16,695 nt of DNA from Oxalobacteraceae bacterium UBA4003 (GTDB taxonomy: Bacteria; Pseudomonadota; Gammaproteobacteria; Burkholderiales; Burkholderiaceae_D), in assembly GCA_002384815.1 (NCBI GenBank), contig DGBN01000049.1, positions 18,535-35,229 of the forward strand, read 5' to 3'. Every line of letters begins with the position of its first letter. The stretch's first letter is position 1. Of this stretch, positions 1 to 6,213 are shown piece after piece. The notes under the pieces are model-generated. The model searched no databases. It was not told where the DNA came from and worked only from the letters and a program-made list of their open reading frames with translations. Both the position numbers and the translations under genes were made by a program.

Positions 1-1
1 G

Positions 2-1903
2 ACATGGGAAGAAGCGCTGGAAGTAGCCGGCGGCACCTTCGCAAAAATTCGCGATACCCACGGTAAAAAATCGCTGGCTGGTTTCGGTTCGGCGAAAGGT
101 AGTAACGAAGAAGCTTACCTGTTCCAGAAACTGGTACGTACCGGTTTCGGTAGCAATAACGTCGATCACTGCACACGTTTGTGCCATGCATCGTCAGTTG
201 TCGCTCTGCTCGAAGGTATCGGTTCCGGCGCAGTATCGAACCCGGTGATGGACGTAACCAAGGCAGAAGTGGTCATCATCATTGGCGCCAACCCAACCGT
301 GAACCATCCGGTTGCTGCAACCTGGATCAAGAATGCAGTCAGCAACGGTACCAAGCTGATCGTCTGCGATCCGCGTCGTACCGACATGTCGCGCATTGCG
401 CATCGCTTCATGCAGTTCAAGGCAGATACCGACGTCGCGATGTTGAACGCGATGATGAACGTCATTGTGACAGAAGGCCTGGTCGATAAAGAATTTATCG
501 AAAGCCGTACCATCGGTTACGAAGAACTGCGCAAGAATGTTGAAGGCTATACGCCTGAATTGATGGCGCCTATCTGCGGTATCGATGCAGAAACGCTGCG
601 TTATGTTGCACGTCTGTACGCAACATCAAAAGCATCGATGATTCTGTGGGGCATGGGCGTATCGCAACATATCCACGGTACCGACAATGCACGCTGCCTG
701 ATTGCCTTATCCTTGATGACCGGCCAGATCGGCCGTCCTGGTACCGGCTTGCATCCATTGCGCGGCCAAAACAACGTGCAGGGCGCATCTGACGCTGGTT
801 TGATCCCGATGGTGTATCCGGATTACCAAAGCGTCAGCGATCCAAAGATCCGTGCAAACTTTGCAAAAGCATGGAATATGTCGATAGATCTGCTGGATCC
901 TGAGCCAGGCTTGACCGTGGTTGAGATCATGCATGCTATCACCGACGGAAAAATCCGCGGCCTGTATGTGCAAGGTGAAAATCCTGCGATGTCTGATCCG
1001 GATGCCAACCATGCGCGTGAAGCCTTGGCGGCCTTGGATCATCTGGTGGTGCAGGATATTTTCCTGACTGAAACCGCTTATCTGGCTGACGTCATCTTGC
1101 CAGCTAGCGCCTTCCCGGAAAAAACCGGCACCTTCACGAATACTGACCGTACAGTGCAAATGGGTCGTCAGGCCTTGAACCCACCGGGTGAAGCCAAGCA
1201 GGATCTGTGGATCATTCAGCAAATGGCAAATCGCCTTGGCTGTAACTGGAACTACAAGCATGTGTCGGAAGTGTTCGACGAAATGCGCCACACCATGCCT
1301 AGCATTGCTGGCATCACATGGGAACGTCTGGAGCGTGAAGACTCCGTGACTTATCCATGCGAAAAAGAAGGCGATCCTGGTGAACCAGTGGTGTTCGTTG
1401 ACAGCTTCCCGCGTGAGTCCGGTCGTGCTCGCTTCGTCCCTGCAGATATCATTCCAGCGGCTGAGCGTCCTGATCCAGAGTACCCAATGGTACTGATCAC
1501 GGGTCGCCAGCTGGAACACTGGCATACCGGTAGTATGACGCGTCGTGCAACGGTGCTGGATTCGATCGAGCCAGATCCGATCGCGCTGATCCATCCATTG
1601 GATTTGGCGAATATGGGCGGCAAACCAGGCGACATCATCACGCTGCAATCGCGTCGCGGTGAAGTTTCACTGTACGCACGCGCTGACGACGGTTCACCAC
1701 GTGGCGCGGTATTCGTGCCATTCTGCTACTACGAGGCGGCGATTAACCGTTTGACGAATGCTGCGCTGGATCCGTTCGGCAAGATTCCAGAGTTTAAATA
1801 CTGTGCAATCCGTATTACTCTGGGTGGCAATGCACCGATCCAAACCAGTTATGGCGGTGGTAAAGCCCTGGAAAACCTGACCAATAGTCTGGCGCTCAAC
1901 TAA
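2..1903 (+). CDS. fdsA: Formate dehydrogenase alpha (catalytic, molybdenum) subunit, 5'-truncated
   Basis: The open frame runs in from the window edge, so 633 C-terminal residues are seen and the N-terminal iron-sulfur part is missing. The enzyme oxidises formate to CO2 at a bis-MGD molybdenum centre. The FdsA type is cytoplasmic and passes electrons to NAD+ through partner subunits, probably encoded upstream. The motif TRLCHASSV puts Cys61 and His62 of the visible part (codon 182-184 for Cys) where E. coli FdhF has Sec140-His141. Arg254 in LRGQNNVQGA (codon 761-763) lies 193 residues after the Cys, the same spacing as FdhF 140 to 333. A C-terminal molybdopterin-dinucleotide-binding domain follows (about residues 490-600, with GRQLEHWHTGSMTRR). 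The Mo ligand codon is TGC, so no selenocysteine is needed. A terminator lies 34 bases after the stop. The family is certain; the fds rather than another fdh symbol is inferred from motif style. Confidence 0.9.
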   Translation, partial: TWEEALEVAGGTFAKIRDTHGKKSLAGFGSAKGSNEEAYLFQKLVRTGFGSNNVDHCTRLCHASSVVALLEGIGSGAVSNPVMDVTKAEVVIIIGANPTVNHPVAATWIKNAVSNGTKLIVCDPRRTDMSRIAHRFMQFKADTDVAMLNAMMNVIVTEGLVDKEFIESRTIGYEELRKNVEGYTPELMAPICGIDAETLRYVARLYATSKASMILWGMGVSQHIHGTDNARCLIALSLMTGQIGRPGTGLHPLRGQNNVQGASDAGLIPMVYPDYQSVSDPKIRANFAKAWNMSIDLLDPEPGLTVVEIMHAITDGKIRGLYVQGENPAMSDPDANHAREALAALDHLVVQDIFLTETAYLADVILPASAFPEKTGTFTNTDRTVQMGRQALNPPGEAKQDLWIIQQMANRLGCNWNYKHVSEVFDEMRHTMPSIAGITWERLEREDSVTYPCEKEGDPGEPVVFVDSFPRESGRARFVPADIIPAAERPDPEYPMVLITGRQLEHWHTGSMTRRATVLDSIEPDPIALIHPLDLANMGGKPGDIITLQSRRGEVSLYARADDGSPRGAVFVPFCYYEAAINRLTNAALDPFGKIPEFKYCAIRITLGGNAPIQTSYGGGKALENLTNSLALN

Positions 1904-1937
1904 GGTAGATTTTCCTGACAGGCAGTAGCAAAAAATG

Positions 1938-1976
1938 AACCGGCATCTGCTCTTGCAGCAGGTGCCGGTTTTTATT
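1938..1976 (+). terminator. Intrinsic terminator after fdsA
   Basis: A 14-base-pair stem (AACCGGCATCTGCT pairing with AGCAGGTGCCGGTT, one G-T wobble) encloses the 5-base loop CTTGC and runs straight into TTTTTATTT. It sits 34 bases after the formate dehydrogenase stop. It should end that transcript and separate the following fdhD gene from it. An A-run just upstream (1930-1935) could let it work weakly on the other strand too. Confidence 0.9.
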
Positions 1977-2028
1977 TGCCTGTCTGCTATTGAATGGGCT
2001 GGCTTGCTGCATGCGTGTAACGTTGTGG

Positions 2029-2037
2029 TGTCATAAT
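2029..2037 (+). promoter_or_regulatory. Candidate extended -10 element for fdhD
   Basis: TGTCATAAT matches an extended -10 (TGn plus a 5/6 match to TATAAT) and lies between the fdsA terminator and the fdhD start. No good -35 box is found at normal spacing. A 10-base palindrome GCGATATCGC (2039-2048) lies at the expected transcription start. Since fdhD must have its own promoter if the terminator works, this is the best site seen, but the match is weak. Confidence 0.35.
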
Positions 2038-2070
2038 CGCGATATCGCTTTTTATTCACTGCGGGGAACG

Positions 2071-2118
2071 ATGGCCAGTTTGCAGTGCACTTTTCCATTT
2101 TCATTTTTCTGCTTATGA
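2071..2118 (+). other. Possible 15-codon leader frame overlapping the fdhD start
   Basis: ATG at 2071 is preceded by GGGGAA (2063-2068) and opens a frame of 15 codons, MASLQCTFPFSFFCL. Its TGA (2116-2118) overlaps the proposed fdhD ATG (2115) as ATGA. The fdhD ATG itself has no visible Shine-Dalgarno sequence, so translation could be coupled to this leader. This is sequence arrangement only; a frame this short may be chance. Confidence 0.25.
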
Positions 2119-2954
2119 ATGTTCGCCCGGTTTTATCCCATGCAATCCGCAAACTGACGCATGACGTTGAAGTCATGGATGAGCGTGGCCGGAGATCGAC
2201 GATTTCGATTCCGGCCGAACAGCCATTGACGATCTATGTAGACAAGCGCGAGCTGGTTACCTTGATGACTCTGGGTGGTGCGCCTGAAGCCTTGACGCTG
2301 GGTTATTTGCGCAATCAGCGCTTTATTAAAAATATAGAAGATATCCTGTCGGTGCAGGTCGATTGGGATGTCGATGCGGCGGCAGTGATTACGCGCAATG
2401 GCATAGATGATCTTGCAGAGCGCACTGCAAAGCGCACTATTACGACAGGTGGCGGTGAGGGTACGGTGTTCGGCGGTTTGATGGATGAAGTCGATTCGAT
2501 ATCCCTGCCGTCCGATGCGCGTCTGAAGCAATCAACTTTGTATAAAGTCATAGACACGATACGTACGCATCGTTCGGTGTACAAGCAGGCAGGTTCAGTG
2601 CACGGTTGTGCATTGTTCTCGGCTGCGGGAGAGCTGATTCAGTTTGTCGAGGATGTGGGGCGGCACAATGCGGTGGATACTATTGCGGGCAAGATGTGGT
2701 TCGATGGCATGGGTGGGGAGGACAAGATTTTTTATACCACCGGCCGCCTGACTTCTGAAATGGTGATGAAGGGTGCGCAGATGGGCATACCGTTTTTGCT
2801 GTCCCGTTCGGGTGCCACGCAAATGGGGCACATGGTGGCAGAACGTTTGAACATGTCATTGATTGCACGCTGCAGCGGAAAACATTTTCTGTTGCTGAGC
2901 GGTGTCGACCGCATCATCTTTGATGATGTGGCAGCGTTGGAAACGGCACCGTAA
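2115..2954 (+). CDS. fdhD: FdhD/FdsC-family formate dehydrogenase maturation factor
   Basis: This 279-residue cytoplasmic protein matches the length of E. coli FdhD (277). FdhD proteins bind bis-MGD and help sulfurate and insert it into formate dehydrogenase, which fits the adjacent alpha-subunit gene. Family landmarks include SVHGCALF (161-168), the strongly conserved VEDVGRHNAVD (178-188) and a near-C-terminal Cys253 in ARCSGK. The E. coli CGVCG sulfur-transfer motif is absent: the aligned stretch reads TTGGGEGTVFG (110-120), with no cysteine. I chose ATG 2115; an in-frame GTG at 2085 would add ten hydrophobic residues not expected of the family. The stop lies 19 bases from the convergent dadA stop. 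The family call is firm; fdsC would be the equivalent symbol in an fds cluster. Confidence 0.9.
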   Translation: MNVRPVLSHAIRKLTHDVEVMDERGRRSTISIPAEQPLTIYVDKRELVTLMTLGGAPEALTLGYLRNQRFIKNIEDILSVQVDWDVDAAAVITRNGIDDLAERTAKRTITTGGGEGTVFGGLMDEVDSISLPSDARLKQSTLYKVIDTIRTHRSVYKQAGSVHGCALFSAAGELIQFVEDVGRHNAVDTIAGKMWFDGMGGEDKIFYTTGRLTSEMVMKGAQMGIPFLLSRSGATQMGHMVAERLNMSLIARCSGKHFLLLSGVDRIIFDDVAALETAP

Positions 2955-2973
2955 ATTCAGCCGAATTTATTTG

Positions 2974-4302
2974 TCAGGCAGTGTGCCGGTCCGGGCAAGC
3001 TGGTATCAAGGCATGGCCGGACATCTTGTGCGGTGCCATGCCGGTGAAAGAAAAATCGACTTCCGGTTGATGACCGGAAATGATGTCGGCAATGGCGCGT
3101 CCCGAACCGCAACCCATTGTCCAGCCCAGCGAACCATGCCCGGTATTCAGGAACAGATTGCTGAATTTCGTCTTGCCTATATAAGGCACATTGGATGGTG
3201 TCAATGGACGCAAGCCGGCCCAATATGCCGGCTGCTCATAGTCGCAGGCATCCGGAAATAACTCGCGGGTGCGACGCGTAATCGCGGCACAACGTGTGGC
3301 ATTCAATTCCCTGGTGTAACCGTTGAATTCGCAAGTTCCTGCTACGCGCAGCTTGTTGCCCAGGCGCGATAACACCAGTTTGTAACCGTCATCAATCAGC
3401 GATACGGTAGGTGCCAGATCGGCGTTCAAAAGCGGGTAGGTGGCCGAATAGCCTTTGCCTGGATAAATCATCAGTTGGATGCCGAGCGGCTGCAATAGTG
3501 CCACGGAAAAGCTGCCCAGCGCCATCACGAATGCATCGGCGTACAGCGTTTGATGGCGACCTTCTGCATCAATGACTTCCACCCCCGTCACGCGTGCTGC
3601 GGCACCGCTGCCTTCAGTGATCAGGCGCGTTACTGTTGTGTTGAATTGAAAATGTACGCCGCGTTCCTGGGCCTTGCGCGCCAGGCCGGTGGTGAATTTA
3701 TAGATATCGCCGGATTCGTCGGTTTCAGTGAAATCTGCACCGACGATCTGCGGGCGGATATGTGCCAATGCCGGCTCCAGTTTGACGGCCTCGTCGGCTG
3801 TCATCGGTGTGCGCGGGCAACCCAGGTCGCGCATCACGGCGGCGGATGCCAGGGATTCGTCAAAGTCCTTTTGATTGGTATAAAAATGCAGGATGCCGCG
3901 TGTGAGGCAGTCGTAGTCTATGTCGATTTCGCTGCGCACAGCCTGCAAGGTCTGGCGGCTATATTCGGCGATGGCAACAATCTGGTGAATGTTGCGTACG
4001 GTGCGTGCGGGAATGCATTCGCGCAAAAAATTCATGCCCCATTTCCATTGCAGCCATTCGGCACGAAAACGATACAGCAAAGGCGCGTCTTCCTTGCCCA
4101 GTGATTTGAGAATGGTCATAGGGGCGGTTTTATTTGCCCACGGCGTGGCGTGTGATACCGATATCTGGCAACCGTTGGCGAAGCTGGTTTCCTGCGCCGC
4201 GCCAGGTTGACGATCAATGACGGTGACCTCGTGTCCAGCCTTGTTCAGGAACCATGCCGATGCAGTGCCGATAATGCCCGAACCCAAAACGATGACTTTC
4301 AT
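2974..4302 (-). CDS. dadA: D-amino acid dehydrogenase, DadA-type FAD oxidoreductase
   Basis: This 442-residue flavoprotein of the DadA family oxidises D-amino acids (classically D-alanine) to 2-oxo acids and ammonia, passing electrons to the membrane quinone pool. The N-terminus has the Rossmann dinucleotide fold, GSGIIGTASAWFLNKAGHEV from residue 7, ending in the ribose-binding acidic pair VID. The C-terminal FAD signature TGHGSLGWTMGCGSG lies at 387-401. Length is slightly above the usual 418-432, the excess being a C-terminal tail. The stretch FANGCQISVSHATPW replaces the AANAGQISPGYAAPW seen in E. coli DadA, so this may be a paralogue with different substrate preference. No alanine racemase (dadX) is adjacent. 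The ATG has only a weak Shine-Dalgarno sequence. A lone minus-strand TTGACA at 4429-4434 lies upstream without a matching -10. Confidence 0.88.
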   Translation of the reverse strand: MKVIVLGSGIIGTASAWFLNKAGHEVTVIDRQPGAAQETSFANGCQISVSHATPWANKTAPMTILKSLGKEDAPLLYRFRAEWLQWKWGMNFLRECIPARTVRNIHQIVAIAEYSRQTLQAVRSEIDIDYDCLTRGILHFYTNQKDFDESLASAAVMRDLGCPRTPMTADEAVKLEPALAHIRPQIVGADFTETDESGDIYKFTTGLARKAQERGVHFQFNTTVTRLITEGSGAAARVTGVEVIDAEGRHQTLYADAFVMALGSFSVALLQPLGIQLMIYPGKGYSATYPLLNADLAPTVSLIDDGYKLVLSRLGNKLRVAGTCEFNGYTRELNATRCAAITRRTRELFPDACDYEQPAYWAGLRPLTPSNVPYIGKTKFSNLFLNTGHGSLGWTMGCGSGRAIADIISGHQPEVDFSFTGMAPHKMSGHALIPACPDRHTA

Positions 4303-4497
4303 GACGCGATCAATCCCGAGATATTTCGTAAGGTGCCTGCGGGCCAGCGTCGCAGATGCAGCCGGCTTGCCGTATGCAGCCGTAAGCTAAAACAATACCG
4401 TGTTCGCCGGGACATTGCCTATGACGACTGTCAAGAATCGCGATAAAGCGTTGAAATTCATTCTTTCATGCCGGTTTTTATTGCGAAATATGTGTCG

Positions 4498-4526
4498 TTG
4501 GCGCAGCTAATATCATTAGCTATAGG
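4498..4526 (+). promoter_or_regulatory. Candidate sigma-70 promoter for the 4654-4983 gene
   Basis: TTGGCG (4498-4503, 4/6 to TTGACA) is separated by exactly 17 bases from TATAGG (4521-4526, 4/6 to TATAAT). This predicts a start near 4533 and a leader of about 120 bases. The box matches are moderate; the spacing and AT-rich context support it. Confidence 0.45.
4506..4520. repeat. Perfect inverted repeat in the promoter spacer
   Basis: GCTAAT-ATC-ATTAGC is a perfect 6-3-6 palindrome that fills most of the spacer between the proposed -35 and -10 boxes. It directly abuts the Fur-like box region. It could be part of the same operator array or a site for another dimeric regulator. Confidence 0.6.
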
Positions 4527-4543
4527 TAATGATCCTCATTAAA
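4525..4543. promoter_or_regulatory. Candidate Fur box overlapping the -10/start region
   Basis: GGTAATGATCCTCATTAAA matches the 19-base Fur consensus GATAATGATAATCATTATC at 14 of 19 positions, with an intact inverted core AATGA-TCC-TCATT. It overlaps the 3' end of the proposed -10 and the transcription start, a classic repressing position. A weaker 11/19 match lies at 4551-4569. Fur would repress the gene when iron is plentiful. Counted by eye against the consensus; not tested against a genome-specific matrix. Confidence 0.5.
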
Positions 4544-4653
4544 TACTTTAACTATACCTAATCATTTTTAGCCTTTACGATGTGCCCGTAGTCTGCAAAT
4601 TGAAGTGCGGACTGGTTTCCGCAGTGACGTGCACATACCGAAGGAGAAGTGCA

Positions 4654-4983
4654 ATGGTCGAATTTGAACAATGTCCGATAGGCAACGCAGTTGAATGCCA
4701 TCTGGCTGCTTACAACGCAGCGTTTTACGAACTTGGCCTGAGCTGGCACTGGGATAGCGATGTCTTCCATGCGCTGCAAAGCCTGCCGTGCGAACGCGAT
4801 CGCATCAAGACCTACATGGAAACGCATCAAGCGCATTTGCTGAGAGTGTATGACGCAGATTTCCTGATTGATGCGATTCAAAGCACCAAGGCACGTTGTT
4901 TTGAAACAATGACCGACAATGGTGCCAAGAAGGCAGCGACCATCAACTGGGCTGAATTTCAACGCGCAGAAGTAGGGGTTTGA
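4654..4983 (+). CDS. Unrecognised 109-residue Cys/His-containing protein, possibly iron-regulated
   Basis: I do not recognise this family. It is a soluble-looking, probably cytoplasmic protein with no signal peptide or membrane segment. It has four cysteines (7, 15, 46, 82) and five histidines (16, 32, 39, 58, 61), including C15-H16 and H58-x2-H61, and an aromatic patch LSWHWDSD (29-36). Much of it could be helical. The ATG is set by a strong Shine-Dalgarno AAGGAG at 4641-4646, seven bases upstream; a longer in-frame start at 4582 lacks one. Codon use and GC resemble the neighbours, so recent transfer is not suggested. It stands alone between divergent dadA and the shared terminator. The Fur-like box upstream suggests a role in iron limitation or metal binding, but that is inference. 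That it is a real gene is well supported by RBS, terminator and promoter-like sequence. Confidence 0.75.
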   Translation: MVEFEQCPIGNAVECHLAAYNAAFYELGLSWHWDSDVFHALQSLPCERDRIKTYMETHQAHLLRVYDADFLIDAIQSTKARCFETMTDNGAKKAATINWAEFQRAEVGV

Positions 4984-5014
4984 CCATTATTGGTGCATGA
5001 TTTGCCGAACAAAA

Positions 5015-5046
5015 AAGCCGCTCGGGATTCGGAGCGGCTTTTTTTA
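5015..5046. terminator. Bidirectional intrinsic terminator between the small gene and ubiH
   Basis: A 9-base-pair stem (AAGCCGCTC / GAGCGGCTT) with an 8-base loop is followed by a T-run on the plus strand (5039-5045) and preceded by an A-run (5011-5016) that becomes a T-run on the minus strand. It can therefore stop both the plus-strand small gene and the minus-strand amgK-murU-pepP-ubiH transcript. Confidence 0.9.
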
Positions 5047-5069
5047 TTCCGGCTAGTGTTTAGCAGCTG

Positions 5070-6209
5070 TCAGGAACGTCGGCCAAACATCATCTGCTCT
5101 GCCAGTAATTTTTTCGCAGGCTTGATACCATCGACCAGCCCCAATGAAAATCCCAGCAGGGCTTGCGAGATTCCACCTGCAGATGTCGCTGCGAAAATCC
5201 TTGCCATGATGTCGGTCAACTGTATGGTTGCATTGCGATCAGTCAGGCGACTGGCAGAAAATTCCTGCAATGCTGTCGGCCCCGTCTGCCTTGCCAGCAG
5301 TTTTGCCAGCACGGTGGCATCCCGCAAGCCCAGATTGAGGCCCTGACCGGCAACCGGATGCAGCGTCTGTGCAGCGTTGCCGATCGCAACAATTCTTGCC
5401 GATGCGTTGGCATGTGCGTTCAGACCCAGCGGAAAAGTATTGCGTTGTGTGGTTGCGGTAAAGCGTCCCAGACGCGTGCCGAATGCAGTGCCCAGTTCTT
5501 CCATAAATTGTGCGTCGCTCAAGGCGAGCAGGCGTTGAGTAGTATCCGCTCTGACGCACCACACTAATGCATAACCATCGTCCTGAGGCAGGAGCGCCAG
5601 TGGGCCTTCATTCGTAAAGCGCTCGAAGGCGCGATGCGGAATCGCTGCGCTGACGTTGACATGCGCGACGATGGCTGTTTGCCCGTAATCGCGATGCGTG
5701 GTTTTTTTTGTCTGTTCCGTAAAGATGCCGCCTTCGGCTTGCACAACGATGTTGGCGGTAATGGGTTCGCGATCAGTAAATGTGAGCGTGACGGCATCAT
5801 CGTTTTCGACCAGAGCGCTGACGCTTGCCGGACGGAGCAGGGAAATGCCGAGCGCGGATACCTGTGCATTCAAGGCCGTGACGATGGCGCCGTAGCGGGT
5901 GACATAACCGAGTGCCGGCAAATCGTATTCTTCACGCTCTATCATCGTGCGGCCGAAATGACCGCAGCGCGAAACGTGGATCTGGTTGATTTGCGTTGCT
6001 GCAATCGGCCATGCATGCATCGTTTCGAATATCTGCCTGCTGCCATAAGACAATGCAATCGAGCGTGGATCGCGCGAGGTTTGTTCTATGGTTTTTGCAT
6101 CGATCAATGCGAGTCGCTCAGGCACAATTCCGTGCCTGACCAGCAAGGCGGCAAGCGTCAGCCCTACCGGGCCGGCACCGCAAATGGCGATATCGAAATC
6201 GGTTTGCAT
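5070..6209 (-). CDS. ubiH: 2-octaprenyl-6-methoxyphenol hydroxylase, UbiH family
   Basis: This 379-residue FAD monooxygenase of the UbiH/COQ6 family hydroxylates a ring position during ubiquinone synthesis, at the inner membrane face. The N-terminal FAD fold GAGPVGLTLA starts at residue 11. The family signature GNAAQTLHPVAGQG (277-290), running on into LNLGLRD, includes the GN variant also seen in E. coli UbiH rather than the GD of relatives. RAFERFTNEGPLALLP (193-208) also closely resembles E. coli UbiH, so the UbiH assignment is favoured over UbiF or UbiI. The usual internal ADG motif reads AEG (158-160). It starts four bases after the pepP stop, a pairing (pepP-ubiH) common in proteobacteria, and is the last gene before the terminator. 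It has no clear Shine-Dalgarno and is probably translationally coupled to pepP. Confidence 0.9.
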   Translation of the reverse strand: MQTDFDIAICGAGPVGLTLAALLVRHGIVPERLALIDAKTIEQTSRDPRSIALSYGSRQIFETMHAWPIAATQINQIHVSRCGHFGRTMIEREEYDLPALGYVTRYGAIVTALNAQVSALGISLLRPASVSALVENDDAVTLTFTDREPITANIVVQAEGGIFTEQTKKTTHRDYGQTAIVAHVNVSAAIPHRAFERFTNEGPLALLPQDDGYALVWCVRADTTQRLLALSDAQFMEELGTAFGTRLGRFTATTQRNTFPLGLNAHANASARIVAIGNAAQTLHPVAGQGLNLGLRDATVLAKLLARQTGPTALQEFSASRLTDRNATIQLTDIMARIFAATSAGGISQALLGFSLGLVDGIKPAKKLLAEQMMFGRRS

Positions 6210-6213
6210 CTTG

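Larger units (their letters stand above)
4303..4653. other. 351-base divergent intergenic region between dadA and the small gene
   Basis: No convincing gene is seen here. Bases 4303-4495 carry only a lone TTGACA toward dadA (4429-4434, minus strand). Bases 4498-4570 are AT-rich compared with the flanks and hold a candidate plus-strand promoter, a Fur-like box, a perfect inverted repeat and a degenerate second copy of part of the box (listed separately). Bases 4571-4640 would be untranslated leader of the small gene, and AAGGAG at 4641-4646 is its ribosome binding site. Confidence 0.7.

Noticed and set aside
182..240. Selenocysteine insertion (SECIS) element in the formate dehydrogenase
   Set aside because: The metal ligand codon is TGC (Cys), with no in-frame TGA, so no selenocysteine is needed.
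707..1648. Long open frame (about 313 codons) antisense to fdsA
   Set aside because: It lies wholly within a well-supported dehydrogenase frame, shows no domain, and its composition is that of a reverse-strand shadow.
4207..4446. Plus-strand open frame between dadA and the small gene
   Set aside because: It begins inside dadA on the other strand, has no ribosome site and no recognisable motif.
4582..4653. Longer N-terminus for the small gene (start at 4582)
   Set aside because: No ribosome site precedes 4582, whereas AAGGAG sits seven bases before ATG 4654.
4990..5346. Plus-strand open frame over the terminator and ubiH end
   Set aside because: It runs through a strong bidirectional terminator hairpin and then lies antisense to ubiH.
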